Of a stretch of 64,000 bases of DNA, positions 26,947 through 36,200 are shown one piece after another. How positions within the stretch are numbered: the first letter of the stretch is position 1; every line of letters starts with the position of its first letter. Source of the DNA: Leptolyngbya sp. SIOISBB (GTDB taxonomy: Bacteria; Cyanobacteriota; Cyanobacteriia; Phormidesmidales; Phormidesmidaceae). Made by a program: the position numbers and the translations under genes. The stretch spans positions 124,001-188,000 of the forward strand of contig JAAHII010000002.1 in the NCBI GenBank assembly GCA_010671905.1, given 5' to 3'. The notes below the pieces were generated by a model. That model had not been told where the DNA came from, searched no databases, and saw only the letters and a list, made by a program, of their open reading frames with translations.

Positions 26947-28387
26947 GTTTGGGCAGAAAGCTGCCGTCTTGCAGGTTTTCAATACCCGTTCCTACGGCTT
27001 GAACAAGGGTATTGATATCTTCACTAGTATGAGCAGTGGACAGAAAGCCGCCCGTACCGCGCAACAAAATTCCTTGATCAAGTAAATGATACCGCAGTAA
27101 ACTCAGCCCGATCGCAGCTAGATTATCACTCTTAGCACCATGACTTTGATGAGAGCCGCCCAAGGATACAGTACCGAAAAGCGAACCAAAATGAGCCATA
27201 CGAAAGGGTAAACCATTTACCTCGAAGATTTGGTTCAATTCATCTACGAGATGGGCGGTGCGTTGGTTGAGTTGATTTTGTAGGACGGCACTTTCGGCTT
27301 TGATTTGCTGTAAAACGGCTTGAGCAGCAGCAATCACCAAGGGATGTTTACAGTAAGTACCTGCAAAGAAAGTAGTTGGATGTTCAGGAGCGGATTCATC
27401 TCCAAACTGCCAACTGCCACCATCTAGCCAATTCATGATTTCAGCTTTGCCCGCAATGATGCCAATCGGCAGTCCGCCACCAACGATTTTGCCATAGGTG
27501 ACTAGATCTGCTTCAACGTTAAACCAGGCTTGTGCACCACCAGGATGGATCCGAAATCCGGATACCATTTCATCGAAAATCAGCACTATGCCAGACTCAG
27601 CAGTGATTTGTCGTAATTCTTGTAAAAAGGCTTGTGGTTGCAGATCAAGCTGAGCACTTTGCACAGGTTCCACTAAAACAGCCGCTAGTTCCTTGAGATT
27701 AGCTCGAATAATATCAAGCGATCTCTCACTACCATACTCCAATACCAACACTTCCGAGCTGATTGCAGATGAGATGCCTGGCGTTATGGGTATCAGAAAG
27801 TCAGTTTGATCAGCTCTTCGGATTAAAGTACCGTCAAAATGACCATGATAGGAATTGGCGAAGAGGGCAATTTTGGGACGCCCCGTGGCCGCGCGAGCTA
27901 ACCGCATTGCAGTCATGATAGCTTCTGTACCAGTATTGCTAAAGGCAACTCGTTCGACTCCGGTGAGTTCACAAATCAGGGCAGCGACTTCACCAATCTG
28001 CTCGGTTTGGGTGCCGAGATGAATTCCTTTCTCTAATTGGGCTTGAATTGCGTCTCGCACAAAGGAAGGATTGTGACCAAAGAGATTGACGCCAAATCCC
28101 ATAATCAAATCCAGGTATTCGTTGCTGTCTACGTCCCAAATCCGAGAACCGTGTGATCGCTCACCCACAATGGGATAAGCCAATTCTTTGAGTGGCATCA
28201 TGAAGCCAAACGAGACTCGCGGATCGGCAAGATGATCACGATGGGTCTGTATATATTGCTTGGAAGTACGAGTACGTTGAGTATAGCGAGTAATTAACTC
28301 ATCAAGATGGGCCTGCTGACGCGGCGTAAAGTGTTGTCGCCAGCTTGCGGGAATGGTGTTCAAGGATGAATTGGATGGAATAGACAT
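26942..28387 (-). CDS. Class III PLP aminotransferase of the NRPS cluster (MxcL/GSA-aminomutase-like)
   Basis: This protein of about 481 residues has the fold-type I aminotransferase layout of glutamate-1-semialdehyde aminomutase relatives: DVDSNEYLDLIMGFGVNLFGHNP, AFSNTGTEAIMTAMRLARAATGR, SYHGHFDG, LVFDE-like LIFDEMVSGFR, and the PLP lysine in LVTYGKIVGGGLP. It is the last gene of the operon, directly after the NRPS reductase domain. In myxochelin synthesis a similar enzyme (MxcL) aminates the aldehyde released by a terminal reductase. The same step would convert this cluster's aldehyde product into an amine. ATG 28387 (MSIPSNSSLN) is preferred; the frame also opens at 28453 within a repeat hairpin. 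Confidence 0.88.
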   Translation of the reverse strand: MSIPSNSSLNTIPASWRQHFTPRQQAHLDELITRYTQRTRTSKQYIQTHRDHLADPRVSFGFMMPLKELAYPIVGERSHGSRIWDVDSNEYLDLIMGFGVNLFGHNPSFVRDAIQAQLEKGIHLGTQTEQIGEVAALICELTGVERVAFSNTGTEAIMTAMRLARAATGRPKIALFANSYHGHFDGTLIRRADQTDFLIPITPGISSAISSEVLVLEYGSERSLDIIRANLKELAAVLVEPVQSAQLDLQPQAFLQELRQITAESGIVLIFDEMVSGFRIHPGGAQAWFNVEADLVTYGKIVGGGLPIGIIAGKAEIMNWLDGGSWQFGDESAPEHPTTFFAGTYCKHPLVIAAAQAVLQQIKAESAVLQNQLNQRTAHLVDELNQIFEVNGLPFRMAHFGSLFGTVSLGGSHQSHGAKSDNLAAIGLSLLRYHLLDQGILLRGTGGFLSTAHTSEDINTLVQAVGTGIENLQDGSFLPKP

Positions 28388-28427
28388 GCGTCGATTGGAT
28401 GAAAAATAGAATTTACGTTTTGTTCTC

Positions 28428-28454
28428 GGTGCGTTGCGCTTCGCTAACGGCACC
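28428..28454. repeat. Short interspersed palindrome (GCGTTGCGCTTCGCTAACG type)
   Basis: GGTGCGTTGCGCTTCGCTAA with CGGCACC forms an imperfect hairpin. This kind of palindrome is common in cyanobacterial intergenic DNA. It lies between the NRPS reductase and aminotransferase genes and could modulate mRNA processing. Confidence 0.55.
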
Positions 28455-28578
28455 CTACTGGTACGACACGACTAAATTGATGCGATAGTCCAGGATTCGG
28501 CTCCGCTCACCCCTCATACTATTTTGGGAAAGTCTTGCCACACCTAGCATGAGATCGCTGACACCAATTTAAGCTGTA

Positions 28579-30534
28579 TCACACCATTACTTGATTGGAA
28601 GGTGATTTGAGGTATTGCTCTTGAGCCAGGTAAGTGAGGTAAGTTTTGAGGAGAGGGCGATCGAATGCTGGACAGACAATTGCGGCATGGTTTAGTTCTC
28701 TCAGTGTTGCTTGGGTGAGTTGTTGAGCGAGGTCAGACTCAAACGGGTCGAGCAGTTTAGTTGCAGGAGGCTGATGATTGCGATGATGCTCATGACCCGA
28801 TGCATTCGTCGTCAGCATGGGAATAAGTGGATAGAGCGGATGATCGGGCTGTGCGGTTACAACGACCTGTAAGCTTTGCTGCCATTGATCTAAGGAGACT
28901 AGCTGAAGCGGATAACCACATTCATGTATCCATTGAATGACCTGATTCCAAGGCACAGCGTCAGGATTCACTAAGTGATAGGTTTTCCCCCGTGCGTCAG
29001 GTTGTAGAGAAAGATGAGCGATCGCCCGGCTCACATAATCCACTGGAGCCAAGTTAACTTGCAAGTTTCGTTTGGGGGCAATGCCGAGCTGAAGGCAGCC
29101 CCGAATTAAGCGAAAAGTATGATCATCTGGATTGCAAATTCCACTCTCGCTATGTCCGGCAATTCGTCCGGGTCGATAAATACAAACCGGTAATCCTCGC
29201 GCTTTCGCTAACGTGACTAATTGCTCTGCAACCCATTTGCTCTGAGTATAGCCATCTAAGCGATCGGCTGATTCAGAAGATACCGCCACAGTTCCAATTG
29301 TCGAGACATAGTGAATCGGTTTTGTTTTCCCCTGACAAGAAAGTCGCAACACCTCCTGAGTGCCTAATACATTCACCGCTTTGAGAGCAGTATAGGGATA
29401 AGTGAAATTCACCAATGCGCCATTGTGATAGATGACATCAATTTGATTGGCGATCTCTCCAAACTGCTTGGGAGGAAGCCCTAACAGTGGTTGAGCTAAA
29501 TCTCCCACAATGATGATTAAACGAGAAGTATAGCGATCATGCCAGAGTTGATAGTGAGTTAAATGATTGCGAATTTTTTGCCATCCCGCATCGGCATCTG
29601 TTGCTCGTATTAAACAGTAAATTTTGGCAGAGGTTTGCTGTAACAATTCATGCAGTAAAAAGGCACCTAGAAATCCGGTGGCACCAGTCAGGAAAATATG
29701 AGTGGGTTCCAGTTGATCTGAAAAATCACTGGTCGGATAAATTACAGGATCTAAGGTAATCTCATTTTCGAAACGAGAGGTAGCGTTAATGTCAGGAGAT
29801 TGCAGGCGATCAATATAATTCGCTAAATCTGCAACTGTTGACCATTCGAACAAACTGCGTAAGGGTAAATCGATCTGAAAGAGATCGCGTACCTGTGCCA
29901 ATAATTGCGTGATTAAGAGGGAGTGACCACCCAATTCAAAGAAATTATCAGCAATCCCTACCCGATCAAGATGAAGGACTTCTGCCCAGATTTCAGCAAG
30001 TCGTTCTTCGGTTGGAGTACGTGGCGCAATATAAGTTTCATCTAGTGTTAGACGAGATTGATCGGGAGCCGGTAACGCTTGGCGATCGACTTTACCGTTA
30101 CTCGTCAGCGGCAAAGTTTTGAGTGAAACAAAGACAGCTGGCACCATGTAGTCTGGCAGTTGGCGCAGACAGAAACTCCGTAAATCAGTCAGGTTCAATG
30201 ACTGTCGAGATTGCAACACAACATAGGCAATCAGTTGCGCCTGAGATGAGTCTCCCTGCACAGTAACCACTGCTTGCCGGATCTCTGGATGTTGCTGCAA
30301 GACAGATTCAATTTCACCTAATTCAATGCGAAATCCTCGCAGCTTGACTTGATGATCGGTACGTCCCAAAAATTCAATTGTGCCATCGTGGCGGTAGCGG
30401 GCGCGATCACCAGTTTTGTAAAGGAGTGGGGAGTTGAGGGAGGCGAGGGAGTGGGGAGTGGGGAGTGGGGAGTAGTCTGGTCTTCTTTCCCCATTCCCTA
30501 CTCCCCATTCCCCTACTCCCCCAAACAGGGAGTT
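28579..30534 (-). CDS. Terminal NRPS, 3' part: end of A(Asp) domain, T and thioester reductase domains
   Basis: This reading frame continues the NRPS that starts at 32993. It is separated from it by what looks like one missing base near 30535 (expected GTG-TTC-AAC, seen GTGTCAAC). It contains the end of the adenylation domain (YKTGDRARYR, GRTDHQVKLRGFRIELGEIE, NGKVDRQALP), a carrier protein (DNFFELGGHSLL), and a thioester reductase domain of about 380 residues: THIFLTGATGFLGAFLLHELL for NADPH binding, VIYHNGALVN, and the catalytic YTQSKWVAEQL. The reductase should release the chain as an aldehyde or alcohol. No true start belongs to this piece; a TTG at 30369 is the first nominal one. Either a sequencing error or a real frameshift applies. 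Confidence 0.85.
   Translation of the reverse strand, partial: NSLFGGVGEWGVGNGERRPDYSPLPTPHSLASLNSPLLYKTGDRARYRHDGTIEFLGRTDHQVKLRGFRIELGEIESVLQQHPEIRQAVVTVQGDSSQAQLIAYVVLQSRQSLNLTDLRSFCLRQLPDYMVPAVFVSLKTLPLTSNGKVDRQALPAPDQSRLTLDETYIAPRTPTEERLAEIWAEVLHLDRVGIADNFFELGGHSLLITQLLAQVRDLFQIDLPLRSLFEWSTVADLANYIDRLQSPDINATSRFENEITLDPVIYPTSDFSDQLEPTHIFLTGATGFLGAFLLHELLQQTSAKIYCLIRATDADAGWQKIRNHLTHYQLWHDRYTSRLIIIVGDLAQPLLGLPPKQFGEIANQIDVIYHNGALVNFTYPYTALKAVNVLGTQEVLRLSCQGKTKPIHYVSTIGTVAVSSESADRLDGYTQSKWVAEQLVTLAKARGLPVCIYRPGRIAGHSESGICNPDDHTFRLIRGCLQLGIAPKRNLQVNLAPVDYVSRAIAHLSLQPDARGKTYHLVNPDAVPWNQVIQWIHECGYPLQLVSLDQWQQSLQVVVTAQPDHPLYPLIPMLTTNASGHEHHRNHQPPATKLLDPFESDLAQQLTQATLRELNHAAIVCPAFDRPLLKTYLTYLAQEQYLKSPSNQVMV
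30423..30530. repeat. GGGGAGT-type hairpin repeat inserted in A-domain linker (Asp, terminal module)
   Basis: A G-rich array of GGGGAGT heptads, the core TCTGGTCTTCTTTCC, then a C-rich array of ATTCCCC/ACTCCCC units. It lies between the ERFV and LYKTGD motifs. In the downstream frame it is open, so the inserted peptide can be tolerated. Confidence 0.85.
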
Positions 30535-32993
30535 GACACAAACCGCTCTGCTGTTAACGCTGGACGATTGAGATATCCTCTTGCGAGGCTGGCTCCAGCG
30601 ATATAAAGTTCTCCAGGAACGCCGATTGGGACAGGACGTAATTGTTGATCCAAGATGTAGGTTTGGACGTTAGGCAGGGGACGACCGAGAGGGACGATCT
30701 CTTCATTGGTTTCGGGTGCAGGCGGAATCGGATAAGTGAGGACGCCGACAGTGGTTTCAGTGGGACCATAGTGATTCAGCAATTGGCAGTGAGGCGCGAG
30801 TTGCCGAATCTGGTGTATCAATGACCACTCGCAGGCTTCACCTCCCAAGATTAAGCAACGTCGGGGGAGCAACTGAGTCGTTGCAGTTGGGTTAGCAGCA
30901 AATAATGCGGCTAAATGAGAGGGAACGATTTTGAGGTAATCGATTGGGTACCGTTTGGCATAGGCGGCCAGGGCGATCGCGTCAGATATCCTTTCCTGAG
31001 AAACGATATGTAGACAGCCTCCGGTAGACAGTGCCGGAAAGATCATGGTATTCCCTAAATCTGCGGCAAAAGTAGAGACTAGGGCATAATTGGCTAGCTC
31101 GACAGGCGTCAGTTGCTCCAAAATGCCGTGCAGATAATTGATCAATGACCGATGCTCGATCTCGACTCCTTTGGGTTGTCCGGTGGAGCCAGACGTGTAA
31201 AGCACATAGGCTAAGTTGGCGGCAGTGACCAGCATTTCAGGGTTCTCGCTGGGCATGTTCTGCCAGTCAGGGCGATCGCAACAAATGATTTTAATCTCGC
31301 TCTGCCACTGATCGGATAAAGCAGAAACTAACGAGGATTGGGTAATCAAGACTTGCGGCTGAGCGTCTTGTAATCGCATCATCAATCCCGCTCTGGGCAG
31401 GGCTGGATCGATTGGTAGATAAGCGGCTCCGGCTTTCAAGACGGCTAATAGCGCCATCACGCTGTCGAGCGATCGCTCCAGATATAAGGCAACGATACTT
31501 TCTGTCTCAACGCCTTGCGATCGCAAATAGTGAGCGAGTTGATTTGAGCGAGTGTTAAGTTCGGTATAGGTGAATTGCTGTTCCTCAAATCGCACAGCTG
31601 GATGGTCAGGTGTGCGAATAACTTGCGCTTCAAAGTATTGATGAATGCAGTGATTTAATGAATGCTGAGCAGCAGTTTGATTGAATTCAACTAGGATTTG
31701 GTAGCGATCGCGATCGCTCAATAATTCCAGATCGTTAACCAATCCATCAGGCTGTTGCATCACATGGTGCAGCAGCGTCTCAAACTGATGCATGAGTTGC
31801 GTGATACTCGTCGCGTCAAAGATTTGCTTATCATAATGAAACTCAAGCTGAATCGTATCAGCCTGTTGAATCGCAGTCAGAGCTAGCTTGAAGCGATCGA
31901 AGTAAACTCGCTGTTGCCCGACGCTGATGCTCAGATCGGGTAAATTAAACGGTGCGATTGCCTCAGCGAATTCAAATCCAATGAAGGCGAGATCGCCAGT
32001 CGGCTTCTCTTCGACCAAATACTCTTGCCATTTTTGTAGTTGCGGCAGTGTGACATCTAGCGATTGCCACACATCTTGAACACGAGTATCTGAATGAATC
32101 GCTACGCGCACGGGGAGCCACTTTGCGAGCAGTCCCGCTACGTCATGTAGTTCTTCGTAGGTTCTGCTATCAAAAATGGTCTGAATGATGAATTCGGCTT
32201 GTCCGGTTAGACGATAAATGAAGGCTTGCCAACTCGCAAATAGGATAGTGGCAACCGTAGTTTGATAATGGGTGGCGATTGCTTCTAGCTCAACTCGTTT
32301 TGCTGGGAGGGAAAGAGTCTGAACGTCGGGTGTAATGTCTTCAGACCCAGGTTGTTCCCACGGCAGTTTAATGCTGGGTATCGAATCGAGGGATTGCTGT
32401 TGCCAGAAGGCTTGACCTAGCTCAGCGTCTTCACTGTTTAGTAATTCATTTTGCCATTCCGAAAATTGCAGATATTGCACTGGTTCATCAGTTTCAATCT
32501 TCTGCTGTAAGATTGCCTCATACGCGTGAGCAATCTCCTGAGTCAGCAGGTTCAGTGTCCAGCGATCGCTACACAAAGCAGACAAACTGAAACACAGCCA
32601 ATGCTGTTGATCGGCAATGGTGATTAAATCAGCCCAAAATAGGGGAAGTTGTTCCAGGTTAAAGGGCGATCGCTGCTGTAACAGGTGTTTTAGTTGAATC
32701 CATTGCTCGGAAGGGGGGCGATCGCGCCAATCGTGTTGCTGCCATGCCACCTGACCCTGCTCGGCAATGACCTGTAGCGGCAGTTTCATGCCAGGTTGTC
32801 GTTGAAAAGTGGTACGGAGAATTTCGTGGCGATCGACAATCTGTTGCAGAGCGATTTGTAGACTTGCAATCTGGAGATGTCCTTCTAATCGCAAAACACA
32901 CTGAGCCGCGTCAGCACTGCTACTCGATGGCAGTGACCAAAGCTGTCTCTGCTGCGGAGATAGTCGAAATCCTTCAATGATCTGATGTTGCAT
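30513..32993 (-). CDS. Terminal NRPS, 5' part: interface-like domain and A(Asp) domain
   Basis: This part of the terminal synthetase opens with MQHQIIEGFRLSPQQRQLW, a condensation-like domain in which HHxxxDG is replaced by SLSALCSDRWTL (residues about 136-148). It therefore matches a noncatalytic interface-type domain rather than a working C domain. The adenylation domain has LAYVLYTSGSTGQPKGV and NHYGPTETTVG. Its ten specificity positions read DLTKIGHVGK, close to the aspartate code DLTKVGHIGK. The frame ends prematurely at 30513, just after ERFV, by a one-base shift relative to the 3' part. A longer frame to 33068 exists, but ATG 32993 fits the paralogues. The upstream PKS protein supplies the C domain for this module. 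Confidence 0.85.
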   Translation of the reverse strand: MQHQIIEGFRLSPQQRQLWSLPSSSSADAAQCVLRLEGHLQIASLQIALQQIVDRHEILRTTFQRQPGMKLPLQVIAEQGQVAWQQHDWRDRPPSEQWIQLKHLLQQRSPFNLEQLPLFWADLITIADQQHWLCFSLSALCSDRWTLNLLTQEIAHAYEAILQQKIETDEPVQYLQFSEWQNELLNSEDAELGQAFWQQQSLDSIPSIKLPWEQPGSEDITPDVQTLSLPAKRVELEAIATHYQTTVATILFASWQAFIYRLTGQAEFIIQTIFDSRTYEELHDVAGLLAKWLPVRVAIHSDTRVQDVWQSLDVTLPQLQKWQEYLVEEKPTGDLAFIGFEFAEAIAPFNLPDLSISVGQQRVYFDRFKLALTAIQQADTIQLEFHYDKQIFDATSITQLMHQFETLLHHVMQQPDGLVNDLELLSDRDRYQILVEFNQTAAQHSLNHCIHQYFEAQVIRTPDHPAVRFEEQQFTYTELNTRSNQLAHYLRSQGVETESIVALYLERSLDSVMALLAVLKAGAAYLPIDPALPRAGLMMRLQDAQPQVLITQSSLVSALSDQWQSEIKIICCDRPDWQNMPSENPEMLVTAANLAYVLYTSGSTGQPKGVEIEHRSLINYLHGILEQLTPVELANYALVSTFAADLGNTMIFPALSTGGCLHIVSQERISDAIALAAYAKRYPIDYLKIVPSHLAALFAANPTATTQLLPRRCLILGGEACEWSLIHQIRQLAPHCQLLNHYGPTETTVGVLTYPIPPAPETNEEIVPLGRPLPNVQTYILDQQLRPVPIGVPGELYIAGASLARGYLNRPALTAERFVSTPCLGE

Positions 32994-33069
32994 GGTTCGA
33001 TCGGTATTGATATAGCAAGACGCAGAATGATCAACGGGTAAGGGCGGACGGACGGACGGTAAGGGCAAT

Positions 33070-33279
33070 TTATTTGTGAGTGGGGTTGTGTGTCGGATTT
33101 ATCGGCAGGCTTAACTCTTCACAAAGCCAGCTCCACTTTCCATGAAGCCAGCTTAATTCGCCGCGAGGGCAGATCCATGTTTGGTGATCGCCAATCTCCT
33201 GAGTTAGCTCGGCAATCTCACTCATTGACAGCCAGGCTGGCCGATGCAAATGGGTTGTTTTCAGCCTCAGTGAGTTCAT
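33070..33279 (-). CDS. Small ORF translationally coupled to the PKS gene
   Basis: ATG 33279 overlaps the PKS stop as ATGA and encodes 69 residues rich in W, L and E (SEIAELTQEIGDHQTWICPRG ... WLHGKWSWLCEELSLP). No family was recognised. It occupies exactly the place where the other two C-domain-ending proteins of this operon carry their fused hydroxylase, but shows no similarity to that domain. It may be a small accessory protein or a chance frame. Confidence 0.4.
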   Translation of the reverse strand: MNSLRLKTTHLHRPAWLSMSEIAELTQEIGDHQTWICPRGELSWLHGKWSWLCEELSLPINPTHNPTHK

Positions 33280-36200
33280 TTCAAACTTTCTCCTGATGAG
33301 AAACGCATGGCTTTTGGCTGGGTGGACTTAAAGGCGTTGCGCTTGCTGGCTTCCTGTTTCGCTTCTGCCACTTGCTGCTGCTGTTGTTCTGTTTTGGTGC
33401 GCCATTCTAATGACTGAATGCGGGCATCTGGATTGGCAGTTGCGCTGTTTAATAGCGTTTCAAACTGTCCTGACCATTGCTCGATCTCCGCAGTGCTAAA
33501 GCGATCGCGGTTATAGCGCCAGGTGGCTAACAGTCCGTCTTCAGTTTCAGTCAGGAAGAGAGCCAGATCAAAGCGAGCCACTTCAGTGTCGATCGACACT
33601 GGTTCTAAACGCAGTCCAGGCAGTTGCAGCGGCGGCATTGGGGCATTTTGTAAGACGAATAAGACCTGAAACAACGGGGTTTGATGGAGATGCCGTTCGG
33701 GATGCAGGGTTTCTACTAACTTGGCAAAGGGTAAGTCTTGATGGGCATAGGCAGATAGGGTAGTTTGCCGGACGCGATCGAGCAACTCTCGAAAACGCGG
33801 ATTGCCAGATAAGTCAGTGCGGAGGACGAGCAGGTTAATGAAGAAGCCTAGTAAGCTTTCCGTTTCGACGCGATCGCGGTTTGCCACGTCGGTTCCCACC
33901 ACAATATCTGCTTGCTGAGTCTGCCGGTAGAGCAAAATCTGGAAGGTTGCCAGAAGTGTCATAAACAGCGTCACATTTACCTGCTGGCTCAAGGTTTGAA
34001 GCTGCTGTAGGACGGTTGGCGGAATCGTAAAGGAATGAATCGCGCCCTGTGGGGTGGAATGTAGAGATCGCGACGTTGATGCTGGCAGCGTCGGCAATTT
34101 CAACGTCGGTAAATTGGCGAGTTGGCGTTGCCAATAGGCCAGTAAATCATCGAGGCGCTGTCCTTGAAGCTGGTGCCGTTGCCAAATCGCATAATCCGCA
34201 TATTGAATCGGTAAGGCTGCTAACGGAGAAGGTTGACCTGCCGCAAACGCAGCGTAGAGCGTCGCCACTTCTTTTAACAACACGCCAATCGACCAGGCAT
34301 CAGCAATGATGTGATGCATGACGAGCAGCAAAATCTGCTCGGTTGCCGAGAGTTGAATCAGCGTGACGCGCCACAGCGGTTCTTGCGACAGGTCAAAGGG
34401 GCGCTGTGCGTCTGCCAGCATGACGGCATTCAGCTTTGACGCGCGATCGGATGGGCTGACATCGCGTGTGATGTCATTAAAATTAATCGCATTGAGCGTA
34501 AAGGTTGAAGCAGGATGAATTACCTGCATCGGTTGCCCGTCTGCCACGGTAAAGCTAGTCCGTAAAACCTCGTGACGCTGCCCGATCGCCTCTAGAGTTT
34601 GCGACAATGCCGTGTCGTTCAAGTTGCCTACCAGTCGAATGGCGGCAGGAATGTTATAAATCGGGTTGCCGGGGGCGAGCTGGTCGGTGAACCAAAGTCG
34701 CTGCTGCGCGAAGGACAGCGGCAAGTGATTGATCTGTTCGCGGACTCGCTGCTGTTGCGGAATCGGAGAGATTGAGGCTGGTTGGAGGGTGGAGATCGCC
34801 TCAGATTCGCTCAGCACGGTTGCGAGATCTGTGATCGTAGGACGCTCAAACAGATGATGTAAGCCGACCTCGCGATTAAAAGCGGCTTGCAGTCGAGAGA
34901 GCACCTGAATCGCCAAGAGGGAATGTCCCCCCAGTTCAAAGAAATTGTCGTGAATGCCGATCGGCGCGATGCCCAATAGCTCTTGCCAGATGGTGGCGAT
35001 CGCCTTCTCTGTCTCGGTATGCGGTTCGACATAAGCGGTCGGCAGGTGCGGGCGAGTATGGGTAGACTGCGCGGTTTGGGGCAGGGCATCGGCTTCCAGT
35101 TGCGCCAATTCAGCGGAGATCGTCATGGTCTGGCTTTGCGTCACGCGAGTTTGCCAGTCTCGAAAAGAAACAATGACCTGCGGCAAACCGCTTTGCAGAA
35201 TGTGGCTAAAGCTCGCGGCTCCCTCGTCTGGGGTGATGCCCTCTTGCAAACTGGCTTGCCGATATTGCTTCAGTTCCTCTGGAATCGCCGTGTTGACTGC
35301 CATCCCAACCGACTGCCAGGTATCCCAATTCACTGATACCGTGAAGCGATCGCAACGGCTCGTCTGATAATGAGCGATCGCATCGAGAACAGCATTGGCA
35401 GCACAGTAATCCACCTGCCCGAAGCCACCCAAAATAGCGCTTAGCGAAGAACAAAACAGCATGAAATCTAACGGCTGATTAGACAATAAGGTAGTGAGAA
35501 GCAGGGCTCCCTTAAGTTTGGGTGCAATTACCTGATCTGCTGCTGCCTGAGTTTTGAGCTGAATCATGCCACCCCCCGCAACGCCCGCTGCATGAATGAC
35601 GCCGTGGAGGTTGCCGAATCGCTGTTGGGATTGGGCGATCGCCCGTTGCACCTGCTCCCGATCGGTAATGTCTGCCTGAAGCGCCAGTACTTCCGCTCCA
35701 AGGGATTCCAGGGTTTGCAGATCGCGAATTTTCTGGCTGGTTGGGTCATCGGCTGCGTGCGTCGCCAGCCAATCCGACCACCGCTCCGCGTCTGGCAGGG
35801 CAGACCGTCCGAGAAGAATTAATTTAGCCTGCACTGTTTCGGCTAGATGACGAGCCAGCGTTAAACCAATGCCGCCCAGTCCGCCTGTGATCAGGTAAAC
35901 GCCCCGCTGCCGCAAGGGGGGGGAATGGGAAGATGCTTCGACGTGCGGTGTTTTGGACTGCGATCCTTCTAATTGCACGGGCGCGAAGGTCTGAATCCAG
36001 CGACGCTTGCCTCGTAAGGCGACGATCGCCTCGCTTAGCGGAGCGGTGAGTTCTGTCCACAGCGGGTCTAGCCAGCCAGCCGAAATTGGCTCAGTTGGAC
36101 ACACCAGATCAATGCAGCGACACCGAATCTGCGGACATTCCTGCGGCATGACGCGACAGATACCCAACAACGTGGCTTTATCCGCACAGAGCGCTTCTTC

